The notes beneath the pieces are model-generated. The model was not told the origin of the DNA, did no database searches, and saw only the letters and a program-made list of their open reading frames with translations. Positions 1-8,862 of a stretch of DNA of 64,000 nt are shown piece after piece; positions within the stretch are counted from its first letter, which is position 1; each line of letters opens with the position of its first letter. A program made the translations under genes and the position numbers. This stretch comes from Bacteriovorax sp. BAL6_X (GTDB taxonomy: Bacteria; Bdellovibrionota; Bacteriovoracia; Bacteriovoracales; Bacteriovoracaceae): NCBI RefSeq assembly GCF_000443995.1, contig NZ_AUMC01000010.1, positions 620,001 through 684,000 on the forward strand. The letters are read 5' to 3'.

Positions 1-681
1 TATGGGATGGCCATCGTTCGCCAATTTGAAATGATGGGTGTTTATTGTTTGAACTCTTCCAATGCCATTGGACGCTCAAGAGATAAACTACGCTCTCTTC
101 AAATCTTATCGCAAAAGCATCTCCCTCTTCCTAAGACAGGGATGGCAAATAATACGCAACAAACAGAGAGTCTAATTAAATTAGTTGGTGGCGCACCGAT
201 GGTTGTAAAGCTTATCGAAGGATCACAAGGAAAAGGGGTCATTCTAGCTGAGACAAAGAAGGCAGCAGAGAGTTTAATTGATGCCTTTAGAATTCTTAAA
301 GCGAACTTTCTTGTTCAAGAGTTTATTAAAGACGCAAATGGAGCTGATATTCGCTGCTTTGTCGTTGGTGGTAAGGTGATTGGAACAATGATGAGGCAAG
401 CAAAAGAAGGAGAGTTTCGCTCTAATATTCACAGAGGTGGTGTTGGAACTCCTGTGAAGATTACCCCTGAAGAAAGAAAGGTTGCAATTGCGGCTGCAAA
501 AGCGATGAAACTAAATATGGCCGGAGTTGATATCATTCGCTCAGGTAGTGGCCCAAAGATTCTAGAGGTTAATTCATCTCCTGGATTAGAAGGAATTGAA
601 GGTTGTACAAATAAGAATATAGCCGTTGAAATTATCGACTTCGTTGAAAAGAATTACACAAAAGTTGTAAAGGATAACTAA
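1..681 (+). CDS. rimK: RimK-type ATP-grasp ligase, 5'-truncated by window edge
   Basis: The frame is open from base 1, before the first ATG at 7, so the gene begins outside the window and an N-terminal domain is missing. The visible part matches the ATP-grasp half of RimK, the ligase that adds glutamates to the C-terminus of ribosomal protein S6. Family landmarks are [10 protein letters not shown] at the start, the SRDKLRS segment, [13 protein letters not shown] (ATP lid), [18 protein letters not shown] and the metal-binding [13 protein letters not shown]. The next gene follows with no gap, so the two are probably co-translated. Identity as RimK family is strong; whether the substrate is S6 is inferred from the family. 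Confidence 0.93.
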   Translation, partial: YGMAIVRQFEMMGVYCLNSSNAIGRSRDKLRSLQILSQKHLPLPKTGMANNTQQTESLIKLVGGAPMVVKLIEGSQGKGVILAETKKAAESLIDAFRILKANFLVQEFIKDANGADIRCFVVGGKVIGTMMRQAKEGEFRSNIHRGGVGTPVKITPEERKVAIAAAKAMKLNMAGVDIIRSGSGPKILEVNSSPGLEGIEGCTNKNIAVEIIDFVEKNYTKVVKDN

Positions 682-1707
682 TTGAATGATCAATTATTTA
701 AATTAAAAGTTGAAGAAGTTGAGATTGGCAGACCGATTGTTGAGTTTGTCAATTTTCCTTCTTTTTATGGGCTACAAAAAGTTAAAGCTCCTGTTTATAT
801 ATACCGTGCAACGAAAGAAATTTCTCCCTGTGTTGTCGTAACAGCTTGTATGCATGGGGATGAGATTAATGGATTAAGAGCTGCCCAACTTTTGATGAAG
901 GGCAAGCTAAAGCTACTTAAGGGAACTTTGATTATTATCCCTGCTGTTAATATCTATGGTTTTCTTAATAAACAGCGCTACCTACCTGATCGAAAGGATT
1001 TAAATCGTTGCTTTCCTGGAAAGCCCAAAGGAAGTTTTGGGGCCCGCTTTGCAAATTTTATTTTCAAACAAATAACAAAGTATGGAGATGTCTTTGTCGA
1101 CCTACACTCTGGTGGACCAGGCCGATTTAACATCCCGCAAATTCGCTGCGATCTTGACACAGAAGGTATGCTAGATCTTGTCAATAATGTCAGCATTCCA
1201 CTTGTTGTTAATAGTACTCTTAGAGATGGTTCCCTAAGAGAGGCAATTAATGATCTTGGCCGTCCTTGCATAGTCTTTGAGGGAGGAGAAGGTCTTCGTA
1301 TTGACGAGACGATTGCAAAGTATGGAGTCAATCTCGTCAAAAGTATTCTAAGCCACTATGGTATGATTAAGAGTAAAAAGAATTTCAAAGAAGAGAAATT
1401 CATCATTCGCAAAACTAAGTGGATGAGGGCCATAAAAGGCGGACTATTAATCAATAAGGCCCATCATGGAAAGATTGTAAAAGAAGGTGAGATTGTAGGA
1501 GAACTAAGACAGCTTACAGGTGAACTTATAGGTCGCATAACGATGGAGCATGATGGAGTGATTTTAGGAATAAGTAAGTCTTCTGTCGTCATGGCCGGAG
1601 ATGCACTTTATAATATAGGTTTCCTCTGTGAAGATACTCATGATGATATTGATGATCTTCAAGAAGGGGAAGGTGAGCTGTCTGATTACTTTGACTTTGA
1701 AGTTTAG
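682..1707 (+). CDS. Succinylglutamate desuccinylase/aspartoacylase-family zinc hydrolase
   Basis: 341 residues starting at a TTG directly after the rimK stop codon. It carries the zinc site of the AstE/aspartoacylase family (M14-like carboxypeptidase fold): CMHGDEINGL supplies the first His and Glu, a DLNRCFPG segment follows, and VDLHSGG supplies the second His. The C-terminal third (about 240-341) resembles the usual beta-rich accessory domain. Members of this family are often found next to rimK. That suggests a role in trimming or modifying acyl-amino or glutamyl groups, but the actual substrate cannot be read from the sequence. A 120-residue antisense frame inside it is a shadow. Confidence 0.85.
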   Translation: MNDQLFKLKVEEVEIGRPIVEFVNFPSFYGLQKVKAPVYIYRATKEISPCVVVTACMHGDEINGLRAAQLLMKGKLKLLKGTLIIIPAVNIYGFLNKQRYLPDRKDLNRCFPGKPKGSFGARFANFIFKQITKYGDVFVDLHSGGPGRFNIPQIRCDLDTEGMLDLVNNVSIPLVVNSTLRDGSLREAINDLGRPCIVFEGGEGLRIDETIAKYGVNLVKSILSHYGMIKSKKNFKEEKFIIRKTKWMRAIKGGLLINKAHHGKIVKEGEIVGELRQLTGELIGRITMEHDGVILGISKSSVVMAGDALYNIGFLCEDTHDDIDDLQEGEGELSDYFDFEV

Positions 1708-1784
1708 CTCTACTATCTATGAGAGAAGAAGTCTTTAAAATACATAATGTGAATTTTTGTAGCGACTACATTTGCTCTAAAACC

Positions 1785-2477
1785 TTATGAACGTTTTAAA
1801 TACCACCATAGAAGCTGGTTCAGTGGTGTAAAGACTCCGTGGAGAAAGTTTAAGCGATTCTCAACCCAAGAAACAACTAAACAACCATCTTCACTTGTAG
1901 TTGATGGTTCATGAATGTCAGACTCCTCAAAAGTTGAAAAATCTCCAGTATCAAGCTTATGGCCATTACTACTGTAATAACCATCGAGAACATAGCTATA
2001 CTCTCTACCGTGGTGGCCATGCTTTGGAATAGTTTCACCTGGGCCTAGGTAGATAAAGTATAGTCCTCCGGTCTTACCTGATGTCACCTGAGCAACAGCA
2101 CTATTCTTCCCAAATTCTTTCCAACTAATATCCTTGTCTGAAATAAATGAAAATGTTTCAGGAAGGGAAAATGTCTTGTTTTGAAACTTTACGATAGGCG
2201 GTTTATGGATATTATTACTTTCTACCTTCGCTTTAGTGCATTCAGCTTTATCTAAAATAAAATTGAAAATATCATCAGTAACATCTTTTTCTAACTTAAG
2301 ATTAGAATTAGTGTAAAAGAAGTTATTTGCCTGACTTTCAAATTCTGACTCAGCTTGTATTCGGCAATCTTCACAATTATTTAGGTGAGCTTTAACAAGA
2401 AGTCCCGGCCCTGCCTCAAGCTCTCCAGTTACAAATCTTTTTATTAATTCAATATCTGGATGATAAAGCTTCTTCAC
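1785..2477 (-). CDS. chrR: ChrR-type anti-sigma factor with cupin sensor domain
   Basis: 230 residues; its ATG overlaps the sigma-factor stop, so the pair is translationally coupled. The N-terminal zinc anti-sigma domain has His6, His31, Cys35 and Cys38, the same positions that bind zinc in Rhodobacter sphaeroides ChrR. The C-terminal half is a cupin with HxHxxxE in KHGHHGREYSYVL and a further His in DIHEPS, again as in ChrR. ChrR holds its ECF sigma factor inactive until singlet oxygen or organic peroxides trigger release. The divergent lipid-modification operon is the expected target. The trigger in this organism is inferred from the family. Confidence 0.92.
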   Translation of the reverse strand: MKKLYHPDIELIKRFVTGELEAGPGLLVKAHLNNCEDCRIQAESEFESQANNFFYTNSNLKLEKDVTDDIFNFILDKAECTKAKVESNNIHKPPIVKFQNKTFSLPETFSFISDKDISWKEFGKNSAVAQVTSGKTGGLYFIYLGPGETIPKHGHHGREYSYVLDGYYSSNGHKLDTGDFSTFEESDIHEPSTTSEDGCLVVSWVENRLNFLHGVFTPLNQLLWWYLKRS

Positions 2478-3037
2478 TTTTGCTCCAATATAATTTTTAA
2501 ATTTTTAACGGCCAGTCGTATACGTGACTTTACTGTGCCAAGCGGTATGTTCTCTTGTTCTGCAAATTCTTTTTGAGTTAAACCTTCTTGATAAATGCCA
2601 TTAAGAACCAGCTGCTGTTCTAATGATAGTTTGGCTATCATTTCTCTTGTATAGGCCAAGTGATAAATTTCTTCAATATTATAATTCTCATCTTCTTGCT
2701 GCAGGTATTCTTCTTCAAATATGTCATAGGCACTGATGATACTTAATGGATCACGGCGCTGCTTTCTTAATATGTCATATTTTTGGTTTCTCACAATTGC
2801 ATAAATCCATGTGTTTATATTTCCTTTATCTTTATCGTATAGGTGAGCACTCTTCCAAATCTTAAGCATTACTTCTTGTGCCATATCTGCAGACTGTTCT
2901 TTATTTAGTCCACTTTTAAGGCCATATCCAAGTACTTTTGGATAATAGAATTCAAATAACTTCTTAAAAGCTTCTCGCGAATTATCCTTCGCTATCTGCA
3001 TAAGCAAATATTCAATGTCTATTAGACTGAGTTGCAC
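2474..3037 (-). CDS. rpoE: ECF RNA polymerase sigma factor, ChrR-controlled (RpoE/ECF11-like)
   Basis: The sigma2 region includes EAFKKLFEFYYPKVLGYGL, then a DMAQEVMLKIW core-binding helix and INTWIYAIVRNQKYD. The sigma4 helix-turn-helix lies at LTQKEFAEQENIPLGTVKSRIRLA. An upstream ATG at 3163 would give 229 residues. I prefer the GTG at 3037, preceded by AGGGAG at normal spacing, giving 188 codons including the stop, the usual ECF length. That choice leaves the divergent promoter region free. Overlap with chrR by 4 bp fixes it as the cognate sigma of that anti-sigma factor. It is probably autoregulated (see the promoter entry). Confidence 0.92.
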   Translation of the reverse strand: MQLSLIDIEYLLMQIAKDNSREAFKKLFEFYYPKVLGYGLKSGLNKEQSADMAQEVMLKIWKSAHLYDKDKGNINTWIYAIVRNQKYDILRKQRRDPLSIISAYDIFEEEYLQQEDENYNIEEIYHLAYTREMIAKLSLEQQLVLNGIYQEGLTQKEFAEQENIPLGTVKSRIRLAVKNLKIILEQK

Positions 3038-3132
3038 CTTTGCTGATCTCCCTATAGTAGGAATTATTTTAGCATAAACTATACACGTGTTATTTAGTAA
3101 GTCATTTGATGCTGTAAATGCCTTCATATTAT

Positions 3133-3162
3133 TTAATACGCTAATTGGATCTATTTGGATCA
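3133..3162 (-). promoter_or_regulatory. Candidate ECF-sigma promoter for rpoE-chrR
   Basis: On the minus strand TGATCC (3162-3157) is followed after 18 bases by TATTAA (3138-3133), about 100 bases upstream of the preferred sigma-factor start. TGATCC is the -35 type recognised by the Rhodobacter RpoE of the ChrR system. The location, in front of the sigma gene itself, fits autoregulation. This is a motif match only, with no transcript data. Confidence 0.5.
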
Positions 3163-3195
3163 CTAAGTAAAAAAATAAATTTACTTCTGTGATGG

Positions 3196-3225
3196 TGATC
3201 TTTTATCTGAATATGCACGTAGCAT
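3196..3225 (+). promoter_or_regulatory. Candidate ECF-sigma promoter for lipid-modification operon
   Basis: TGATCT (3196-3201) is followed after 18 bases by TAGCAT (3220-3225), about 28 bases upstream of the operon's first ATG. The TGATC core and the 18-base spacing match the candidate on the opposite strand, which supports coordinated control by the sigma factor at 2474-3037. The -10 element is weaker than its partner. Confidence 0.45.
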
Positions 3226-3252
3226 AAGTATAAGATAAATAAAGGACTGGTC

Positions 3253-4539
3253 ATGTTTGATTTAATTGTGCTCGTATTATTCTTAGTTATTCTTTATTTT
3301 ACGATAGGATGGCTGATTTCTTTGAATATTAAAGTATTTTCATATTTGGACTTCTACTGGAGCACAAGCTTTCTCGTAGTTATTACTTCATTGCTATTAT
3401 ATCGTCCCGAATTACTTGAATCGTTTCAGGCGATATTACTATGTCTACTTTATGCCTTTTGGTCTATGCGTTTAAGTACACACTTATTTCAAAGGATAAG
3501 AAAGACAGGAGAAGATAGTCGATACTTAACTTTAAAAAAGAAGTGGAAGATTATGTATGGTGTCTATCTTTATGGACTCTTTATTGGCGAGGCCGTTTTA
3601 ACAGTGATCCTATCAATACCTCTATTTCTTCTTAGTATAGAAAGTTTAACTCTTTTTAACTTCTTGGGAAGTACTTTGTTCACCATTGCACTTATAGGAG
3701 AAATGATTGCAGATAGACAACTTAAAAGCTTTATTTCTTCTAAGAATAATAAAGGTAAAGTTTGTGATATTGGTTTATGGAAATACTCACGTCATCCGAA
3801 CTACTTCTTTGAAACATTAATTTGGTTATCATACGGAGTTTATGGCCTTGATATGGAACGACCTATTACTTTTATTGGTTTTATACCGTATATCATCATG
3901 CTTTATCTTATTACTTCTGTTACAGGAGTCCCTGCGGCCGAGGAGTCATCATTGAAATCTAAAGGAGAAGTATACCGAGATTATCAAAAGCGAACGAATC
4001 GTTTTCTTATTTGGTTTCCGAAAAAAATTATAAAACATATCTTAATAATATGTTTAATTGGAGGAGTAAGTGTGAAAGAGCTAAAAGCTACAGGTTTAGA
4101 TAGTCAAAATCTGCAAGCACAACGAATTGAAAAGGTTTTTAATGAGCTACGAGCAGATAATATTGAAATCTTAAATAACTTCTATGACAAGCAGGCGCTC
4201 TTCATTGACCCCATTGGTGAACACAAAGGACTTGATGCGGTAAAAGACTACTATCAAGGAATCTATCAAGGAGTAGAGGATATACGTTTTGAGTTTTCTG
4301 ACATCGTTTCCAATGGCAATCATCATGTTGCCGTTTGGAGGATGATTCTTGTTACACCTAATCTGAACTCTGGGAAGCCGGTCATCTTATATGGAAACTC
4401 TGTCATTAAATTTAATGAATCTGGACTAGTGAGTTATCATCGTGATTATTTTGATATGGGTGAATTCATTTATGAGCATATTCCACTGCTTGGTTCTTTA
4501 ATTAGGTATATCAAGAATAGATTAAAGGGGCCGCAATGA
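3253..4539 (+). CDS. Fusion: DUF1295-family membrane protein + SnoaL-like domain
   Basis: 428 residues, first gene of the presumed ECF-sigma operon. Residues 1 to about 265 form a multi-pass membrane domain of the DUF1295/steroid-reductase-methyltransferase type, with the characteristic LWKYSRHPNYFFE motif and a PAAEESSLKSKGEVYRDYQK segment near its end. After a short hydrophobic linker, residues from about 274 form a SnoaL/NTF2-like domain (FYDKQALFIDPIGEHKG, then a DYFDMGEF ending). In other genomes with this gene set the two domains are, to my knowledge, separate genes. Here they share one frame, yet a ribosome binding site and GTG sit exactly at the junction. Substrate unknown, presumably a lipid. 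Confidence 0.85.
   Translation: MFDLIVLVLFLVILYFTIGWLISLNIKVFSYLDFYWSTSFLVVITSLLLYRPELLESFQAILLCLLYAFWSMRLSTHLFQRIRKTGEDSRYLTLKKKWKIMYGVYLYGLFIGEAVLTVILSIPLFLLSIESLTLFNFLGSTLFTIALIGEMIADRQLKSFISSKNNKGKVCDIGLWKYSRHPNYFFETLIWLSYGVYGLDMERPITFIGFIPYIIMLYLITSVTGVPAAEESSLKSKGEVYRDYQKRTNRFLIWFPKKIIKHILIICLIGGVSVKELKATGLDSQNLQAQRIEKVFNELRADNIEILNNFYDKQALFIDPIGEHKGLDAVKDYYQGIYQGVEDIRFEFSDIVSNGNHHVAVWRMILVTPNLNSGKPVILYGNSVIKFNESGLVSYHRDYFDMGEFIYEHIPLLGSLIRYIKNRLKGPQ
4060..4074 (+). promoter_or_regulatory. Internal ribosome binding site and in-frame GTG at fusion junction
   Basis: GGAGGAG at 4060-4066 lies five bases before a GTG at 4072-4074, which is codon 274 of the fusion and the first residue of the SnoaL-like domain. 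This is the signal expected for a separate SnoaL gene. It suggests either a relic of two ancestral genes or a second start that also yields the free SnoaL-like protein. Confidence 0.55.
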
Positions 4540-5774
4540 GAATAGCAATCATTGGTTCTGGTATTTCTGGACTGACATGTGCTTATAAATTGTCGAATAA
4601 GCATGATATCACGCTTTTTGAGGCCAATGACTATCTTGGTGGCCACACTCATACACACGAAATTGAATACGATGATCAAGAGCTAAAAATCGATACAGGT
4701 TTCATTGTTTTTAATAAAAAGACTTATCCGCATTTCTTAAGTCTAATCAATGAGCTCGGAGTCGAGTATAAATCTACTGCAATGAGCTTCAGTGTTCATT
4801 GTGATAAGACTGGCCTTGAATACAATGGGACAACCTTAAATACACTATTTGCTCAAAGAAGAAATCTCTTTAGGCCTTGGTTTTACTCCATGATTAATGG
4901 GATTATCGACTTTAATAAAAAGGCCAAAGTCTTTCTAGTAAATGACTCGGGCGATATTTCTCTTTCTCACTTCTTTGAAACAAGGGGAATTAGGAAGAGT
5001 GTTATCGACTATTATATTGTACCGATGATGGCGGCCGTTTGGTCGACAGATCCTGTAGCTGTTTGGCGCTTCCCTGCCAAATTCGTTTTACGATTCTTTG
5101 AAAATCATGGGTTTTTAGAAGTTGATGATCGACCACAGTGGTATGTCATCGAAGGTGGTTCAAATTCCTATATTAAGAAAATGGTACCACATTTTAAGAA
5201 ATCAATAAGACTTAAAACTCCTGTTAAATATATTACTCGTGAAAAAGAACAAGTTATTATTACAACGAAAGATGGCCGTGAAAGTTTTGATCAAGTTATC
5301 ATTGCAACACATTCAGATACGGCATTAAAATTACTAGAGAGTCCTACAAATAAAGAAATTGAATTACTTTCTGCAATTCCTTATGTTGTCAATCCAACTT
5401 ATCTTCACACTGATGATAGTTTCTTACCTAAAAGAGAACTTGCAATAGCAGCATGGAATTATCTACTTCCTACAGAGAAGTCGATTGGCCCAACTGTCAC
5501 TTATAATATGAATATTCTCCAAGGCATCAATTTTCATAAGAATTTCAATGTCACACTAAACCCATATCGACCTATTGAGAAAGATAAGATTCTAAAGGAA
5601 ATGAGCTATATGCATCCACTTTTTACTTTAGATGGGATGAAGGCCCAGGCAAGGTGGCATGAAATAAGCGGACATAATCGCACTCACTATTGTGGTGCTT
5701 ATTGGCGAAACGGTTTTCATGAAGATGGTGTCTTTAGTGCCTTGAGAATCGTTGAGGAATTGGAGAAATTATGA
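4536..5774 (+). CDS. FAD-dependent oxidoreductase (COG2907-type, amine-oxidase fold)
   Basis: 412 residues, start overlapping the previous stop by 4 bp (ATGA). The N-terminus is a textbook FAD-binding fold: IAIIGSGISGLTCAYKL, then FEANDYLGGHTHT. The C-terminus keeps a conserved HNRTHYCGAYWRNGFHEDG-like end typical of this group. COG2907 proteins recur next to DUF1365 and cyclopropane-fatty-acid synthase genes, as here. An oxidation or desaturation of a membrane fatty acyl chain is therefore likely. No signal peptide, so probably cytoplasmic and membrane-associated. Family assignment is firm; the reaction is inferred. Confidence 0.88.
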   Translation: MRIAIIGSGISGLTCAYKLSNKHDITLFEANDYLGGHTHTHEIEYDDQELKIDTGFIVFNKKTYPHFLSLINELGVEYKSTAMSFSVHCDKTGLEYNGTTLNTLFAQRRNLFRPWFYSMINGIIDFNKKAKVFLVNDSGDISLSHFFETRGIRKSVIDYYIVPMMAAVWSTDPVAVWRFPAKFVLRFFENHGFLEVDDRPQWYVIEGGSNSYIKKMVPHFKKSIRLKTPVKYITREKEQVIITTKDGRESFDQVIIATHSDTALKLLESPTNKEIELLSAIPYVVNPTYLHTDDSFLPKRELAIAAWNYLLPTEKSIGPTVTYNMNILQGINFHKNFNVTLNPYRPIEKDKILKEMSYMHPLFTLDGMKAQARWHEISGHNRTHYCGAYWRNGFHEDGVFSALRIVEELEKL

Positions 5775-6559
5775 AATCTTGTCTTTATGAAGGAATAGTC
5801 ATGCATTCTCGCTTTCGTCCAAAAGTACACTTTTTCAAGTATAAGCTCTTTCTCGTTTATCTTGATTTAGATGAGGTTGATGAATTTTTCTCACTCTCTC
5901 GTTTCTGGTCTTATATGAAGGGAAATATTGCATACTTCAAAAGAAGTGATTATCACGGTGACAAGACTAAGAATCTTAAAAGTGAAGTTTTAAAGACTGT
6001 TGAAATGCACCTCGGTCGTAATATTGAAGGTTCAGTTAGAATGCTGACAAGCCTTCGATATTTTGGTCACTGCTTTAATCCTGTTACTTTCTACTACTGC
6101 TTTAATAAAGAATGTGAGATTGAAGCTATTATGGCCGAAATTGAAAATACCCCCTGGGGGGAGAGGTTTTGTTATGTTGTTGATGCAACAAAGGCCTCTC
6201 ATGACAAAGAGATTAGGAAAAAATTTAAAAAAGAATTTCATGTATCACCGTTCTTTCCTATGTCTTTGATGTATGATTGGAGATTTTCCAATCCTCATGA
6301 TTTATTAAAAATAAATATGGAAACATTTGAAAAAGGGGAAAAGGTCTTCTTGGCAAGTATGAACCTTAAGAAGGTCGTTGCCACAGAAGGTGCGCTTAAT
6401 AAAATACTAATTAAATTCCCTTTGATTACTTTGAAGGTTGTCCTTGGCATTTATTTTCAAGCATTCCTCTTGTGGATTAAAGGTGTACCTTTCTTTGATC
6501 ATCCGAATCCAGCTAGTCGTAGAGAGTTATTTTCACATACGAATATAAAGGAGAAATAA
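5771..6559 (+). CDS. DUF1365 family protein (COG3496)
   Basis: 262 residues, ATGA overlap with the oxidoreductase. It begins with CLYEGIVMHSRFRPKVHFFKYKLF and has the family hallmark LRYFGHCFNPVTFYYCF, followed by EIENTPWGERFCYV and SPFFPMSLMYDWRF. A hydrophobic C-terminal stretch (ITLKVVLGIYFQAFLLWIKG) suggests membrane association. DUF1365 members are consistently linked to COG2907 and CFA synthase genes in sigma/ChrR regulons, but the biochemical role is unknown to me. A run of C and G (CCCCCTGGGGGG) near 6150 is part of the coding frame. Confidence 0.88.
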   Translation: MKSCLYEGIVMHSRFRPKVHFFKYKLFLVYLDLDEVDEFFSLSRFWSYMKGNIAYFKRSDYHGDKTKNLKSEVLKTVEMHLGRNIEGSVRMLTSLRYFGHCFNPVTFYYCFNKECEIEAIMAEIENTPWGERFCYVVDATKASHDKEIRKKFKKEFHVSPFFPMSLMYDWRFSNPHDLLKINMETFEKGEKVFLASMNLKKVVATEGALNKILIKFPLITLKVVLGIYFQAFLLWIKGVPFFDHPNPASRRELFSHTNIKEK

Positions 6560-7815
6560 TGAGATCAAATATCAAAACTATAGAGAAGTCTCAATTTTTA
6601 AATAAACATGATAGACCAGGTGTGCTCCTTCGAACTCTTCGTGACGCAATTTTAAAGAAGTTGGCCTTATTAGAAAATGTACGATTAACGATTTATGTTG
6701 GCCGTAGGAAGCATATTCTTGGCCGTGGGTCTAAGCGCATTAGTGCTGAGATGATTATTCATGACCAGAGCTTCTTTACAGATATTTTTATCAAGGGCTC
6801 CATTGGTGCTGCTGAGTCTTATATCCTAAAGAAATGGGATACTCCAAATTTAAGTAATGTTATGAGAGTATTTGCTATCAATAAAGACCTTCTTAGTGAG
6901 ATGGATTCTGGCTTTGTAAATTTTCTAAAGCCTGCTAGGTTTTTAGAATATTGGCAAAATCGAAATACTCTTACTGGTTCTAAAAAGAATATAGAGGCCC
7001 ATTACGACTTACCAGATGAACTTTTTAAACACTTCTTAGATGACTCGATGATGTATTCAAGTGCAATATTTGCAAATAAAAAATCTACTTTGGAAGAAGC
7101 TCAACAATATAAGCTAAAACTTATAGGTGAGCGATTAAATATTAGGGCCGGTGATCATATTCTTGAGATTGGAACTGGCTGGGGGGGGCTTGCCATTCAT
7201 CTCGCACAAACCTATGACTGTCATGTTACAACGACGACGATCTCTGAAAATCAATATGAAGAAGCTCAAAGAAGAATTAAGGCAGCAGGACTTGAAGATA
7301 GGATTACTCTTTTGAAAAAAGACTACCGTCTACTTGAAGGGAGCTTTGATCGTGTCGTATCAATTGAGATGATTGAGGCCGTTGGTGAAAAATTCTTAAA
7401 TACATATATGAAAAAGATATCAGACGTTCTTAGAGCTGACGGCCTCGCTCTTTTACAGATAATTACCATTAATGATCAAGAGTATGATCGTGCTGTCAAA
7501 GAGCTAGATTTTATTAAGAAATATATTTTCCCTGGTAGTTTTATCCCTTCTATTCATGCTGTTCTAGATGCAGCTAAGAGGGTTTCAGATTTGCGTCTAT
7601 ACTTTCAAATTGATTTTGCTCAGGACTACGTACGTACTCTTAAAGAGTGGCAGAATCGATTTAATCACGAAACGCATAAGATTCCAAAACTTGGCGAAGA
7701 TGAACAATTTAAACGACTTTGGAATTTCTATTTTTCGTATTGTATAGGGGGCTTTAGCGAAAGGGCCATTGGTGTTTCTCATTTAGTCTTCGGTAAACCA
7801 CTTTATAGATCTTAG
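6559..7815 (+). CDS. Cyclopropane-fatty-acyl-phospholipid synthase family methyltransferase
   Basis: 418 residues; the start shares one base with the preceding stop. The N-terminal region (1-140) is the CFA-type lipid-binding domain. NIEAHYDLPDELFKHFLDDSMMYSSAIF is the classic substrate-side motif, and ILEIGTGWGGLAIHLA is the S-adenosylmethionine loop. FDRVVSIEMIEAVGEKF and a FIKKYIFPGSFIPS stretch complete the family signature. It should transfer a methyl or methylene carbon to a double bond in a phospholipid acyl chain. A second, more divergent methyltransferase of the same family follows seven bases later, so the two may act in series. Confidence 0.92.
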   Translation: MRSNIKTIEKSQFLNKHDRPGVLLRTLRDAILKKLALLENVRLTIYVGRRKHILGRGSKRISAEMIIHDQSFFTDIFIKGSIGAAESYILKKWDTPNLSNVMRVFAINKDLLSEMDSGFVNFLKPARFLEYWQNRNTLTGSKKNIEAHYDLPDELFKHFLDDSMMYSSAIFANKKSTLEEAQQYKLKLIGERLNIRAGDHILEIGTGWGGLAIHLAQTYDCHVTTTTISENQYEEAQRRIKAAGLEDRITLLKKDYRLLEGSFDRVVSIEMIEAVGEKFLNTYMKKISDVLRADGLALLQIITINDQEYDRAVKELDFIKKYIFPGSFIPSIHAVLDAAKRVSDLRLYFQIDFAQDYVRTLKEWQNRFNHETHKIPKLGEDEQFKRLWNFYFSYCIGGFSERAIGVSHLVFGKPLYRS

Positions 7816-7821
7816 GAGGAT

Positions 7822-8844
7822 ATGATGTCTATTTTAATGAGTGCTGCTGAAAGAGGCCTTATTCCTAATCCATTAATTAGAATGGGAATAAGAAAGTTAA
7901 TCAAGAAACGTAAGGATGAGATTTATGAAAATCTCGATTTTCATAAAAATGGAATTATAGAAGAGTTTAATAAGTCCCTTATTGCGGAAGATGTTGATAA
8001 AGCTAACGAACAACACTATGAGCTTCCTGCGGAGTTTTTTAAGTTGGTATTAGGTTCACATTTAAAGTATTCAAGTGCTCTTTTTGATGATGGAGTGAAG
8101 AGTCTCGATGAAGCAGAAAGTGCAATGCTTGAAAAATATTGTGAAAGAGCTCAGATTGAAGATGGGATGGAGATCCTAGAGTTAGGGTGTGGTTGGGGTT
8201 CTCTAAGTTTATATCTGGCCAAGAAGTTTCCTAATTCAAAGATTATCGCCATTTCAAATTCGAATGGACAAAGAGAGTTTATTGAAAGTCGAATAAAAGA
8301 GTGCTCTCTAAATAATCTTAAGATTATAACATGTGATATTAATGAGTTTAGCATTGAGCGTAAATTTGATCGTATTATTTCAATCGAAATGTTTGAACAT
8401 ATGCGTAATTATAATTCTTTATTTTCCAAACTCTCTTCTTGGTTAAATGATGATGGAAAACTATTTATTCATATCTTCTGTCATAAAGATGCCTCTTATT
8501 TCTTTGAAACTCAGGGTGAAGATAATTGGATGGGCCGTTATTTCTTTACCGGGGGAGTGATGCCGAGCTTTGGCCTATTTGAAAAGGTGCAAGATAGTTT
8601 CAAACTAATAGAAAAATGGAAGGTTAATGGAGCCAATTATCAAGAAACTTCAGAGCAGTGGTTTCAAAATATGGAGAAGAGGCGACCTGAAATCATGAAA
8701 GTTATGGCCGCTACCTATGGTGAAGATCGGGCCAATATTTGGTTTCATCGATGGAAGATATTCTTTGCATCATGTGCCGAATTATTTGGTCATGGTAAAG
8801 GTGAAGAATGGTTTGTTGGGCACTTCTTATTTGAAAAGAAGTAG
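7822..8844 (+). CDS. Second CFA-synthase-like SAM methyltransferase
   Basis: 340 residues, with an AGGAGG ribosome binding site just upstream. It keeps the AdoMet loop LELGCGWGSLSLYLA, the EQHYELPAEFFKLVLG and LKYSSALF substrate motifs and FDRIISIEMFEHM. It lacks the longer N-terminal lipid-binding domain of the preceding gene and has a distinct middle (FCHKDASYFFETQGEDNWMGRYFF). This is the COG2230 branch that also contains coclaurine N-methyltransferase-like proteins. In this operon a lipid acyl chain is the likeliest methyl acceptor. The pairing of two different CFA-family enzymes is seen in the sequence; the division of labour is inference. Confidence 0.88.
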   Translation: MMSILMSAAERGLIPNPLIRMGIRKLIKKRKDEIYENLDFHKNGIIEEFNKSLIAEDVDKANEQHYELPAEFFKLVLGSHLKYSSALFDDGVKSLDEAESAMLEKYCERAQIEDGMEILELGCGWGSLSLYLAKKFPNSKIIAISNSNGQREFIESRIKECSLNNLKIITCDINEFSIERKFDRIISIEMFEHMRNYNSLFSKLSSWLNDDGKLFIHIFCHKDASYFFETQGEDNWMGRYFFTGGVMPSFGLFEKVQDSFKLIEKWKVNGANYQETSEQWFQNMEKRRPEIMKVMAATYGEDRANIWFHRWKIFFASCAELFGHGKGEEWFVGHFLFEKK

Positions 8845-8862
8845 TCAAACACGGAGATTAAA

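Noticed and set aside
978-1340. 120-residue open frame antisense to the aspartoacylase-family gene
   Set aside because: No ribosome binding site, no domain, and it is fully inside a well-supported gene on the other strand.
6149-6162. C6/G6-like run as a possible programmed frameshift or phase-variation tract in DUF1365
   Set aside because: The family motif continues in the same frame on both sides (ENTPWGERF), and the run is mixed rather than a long single-base tract.
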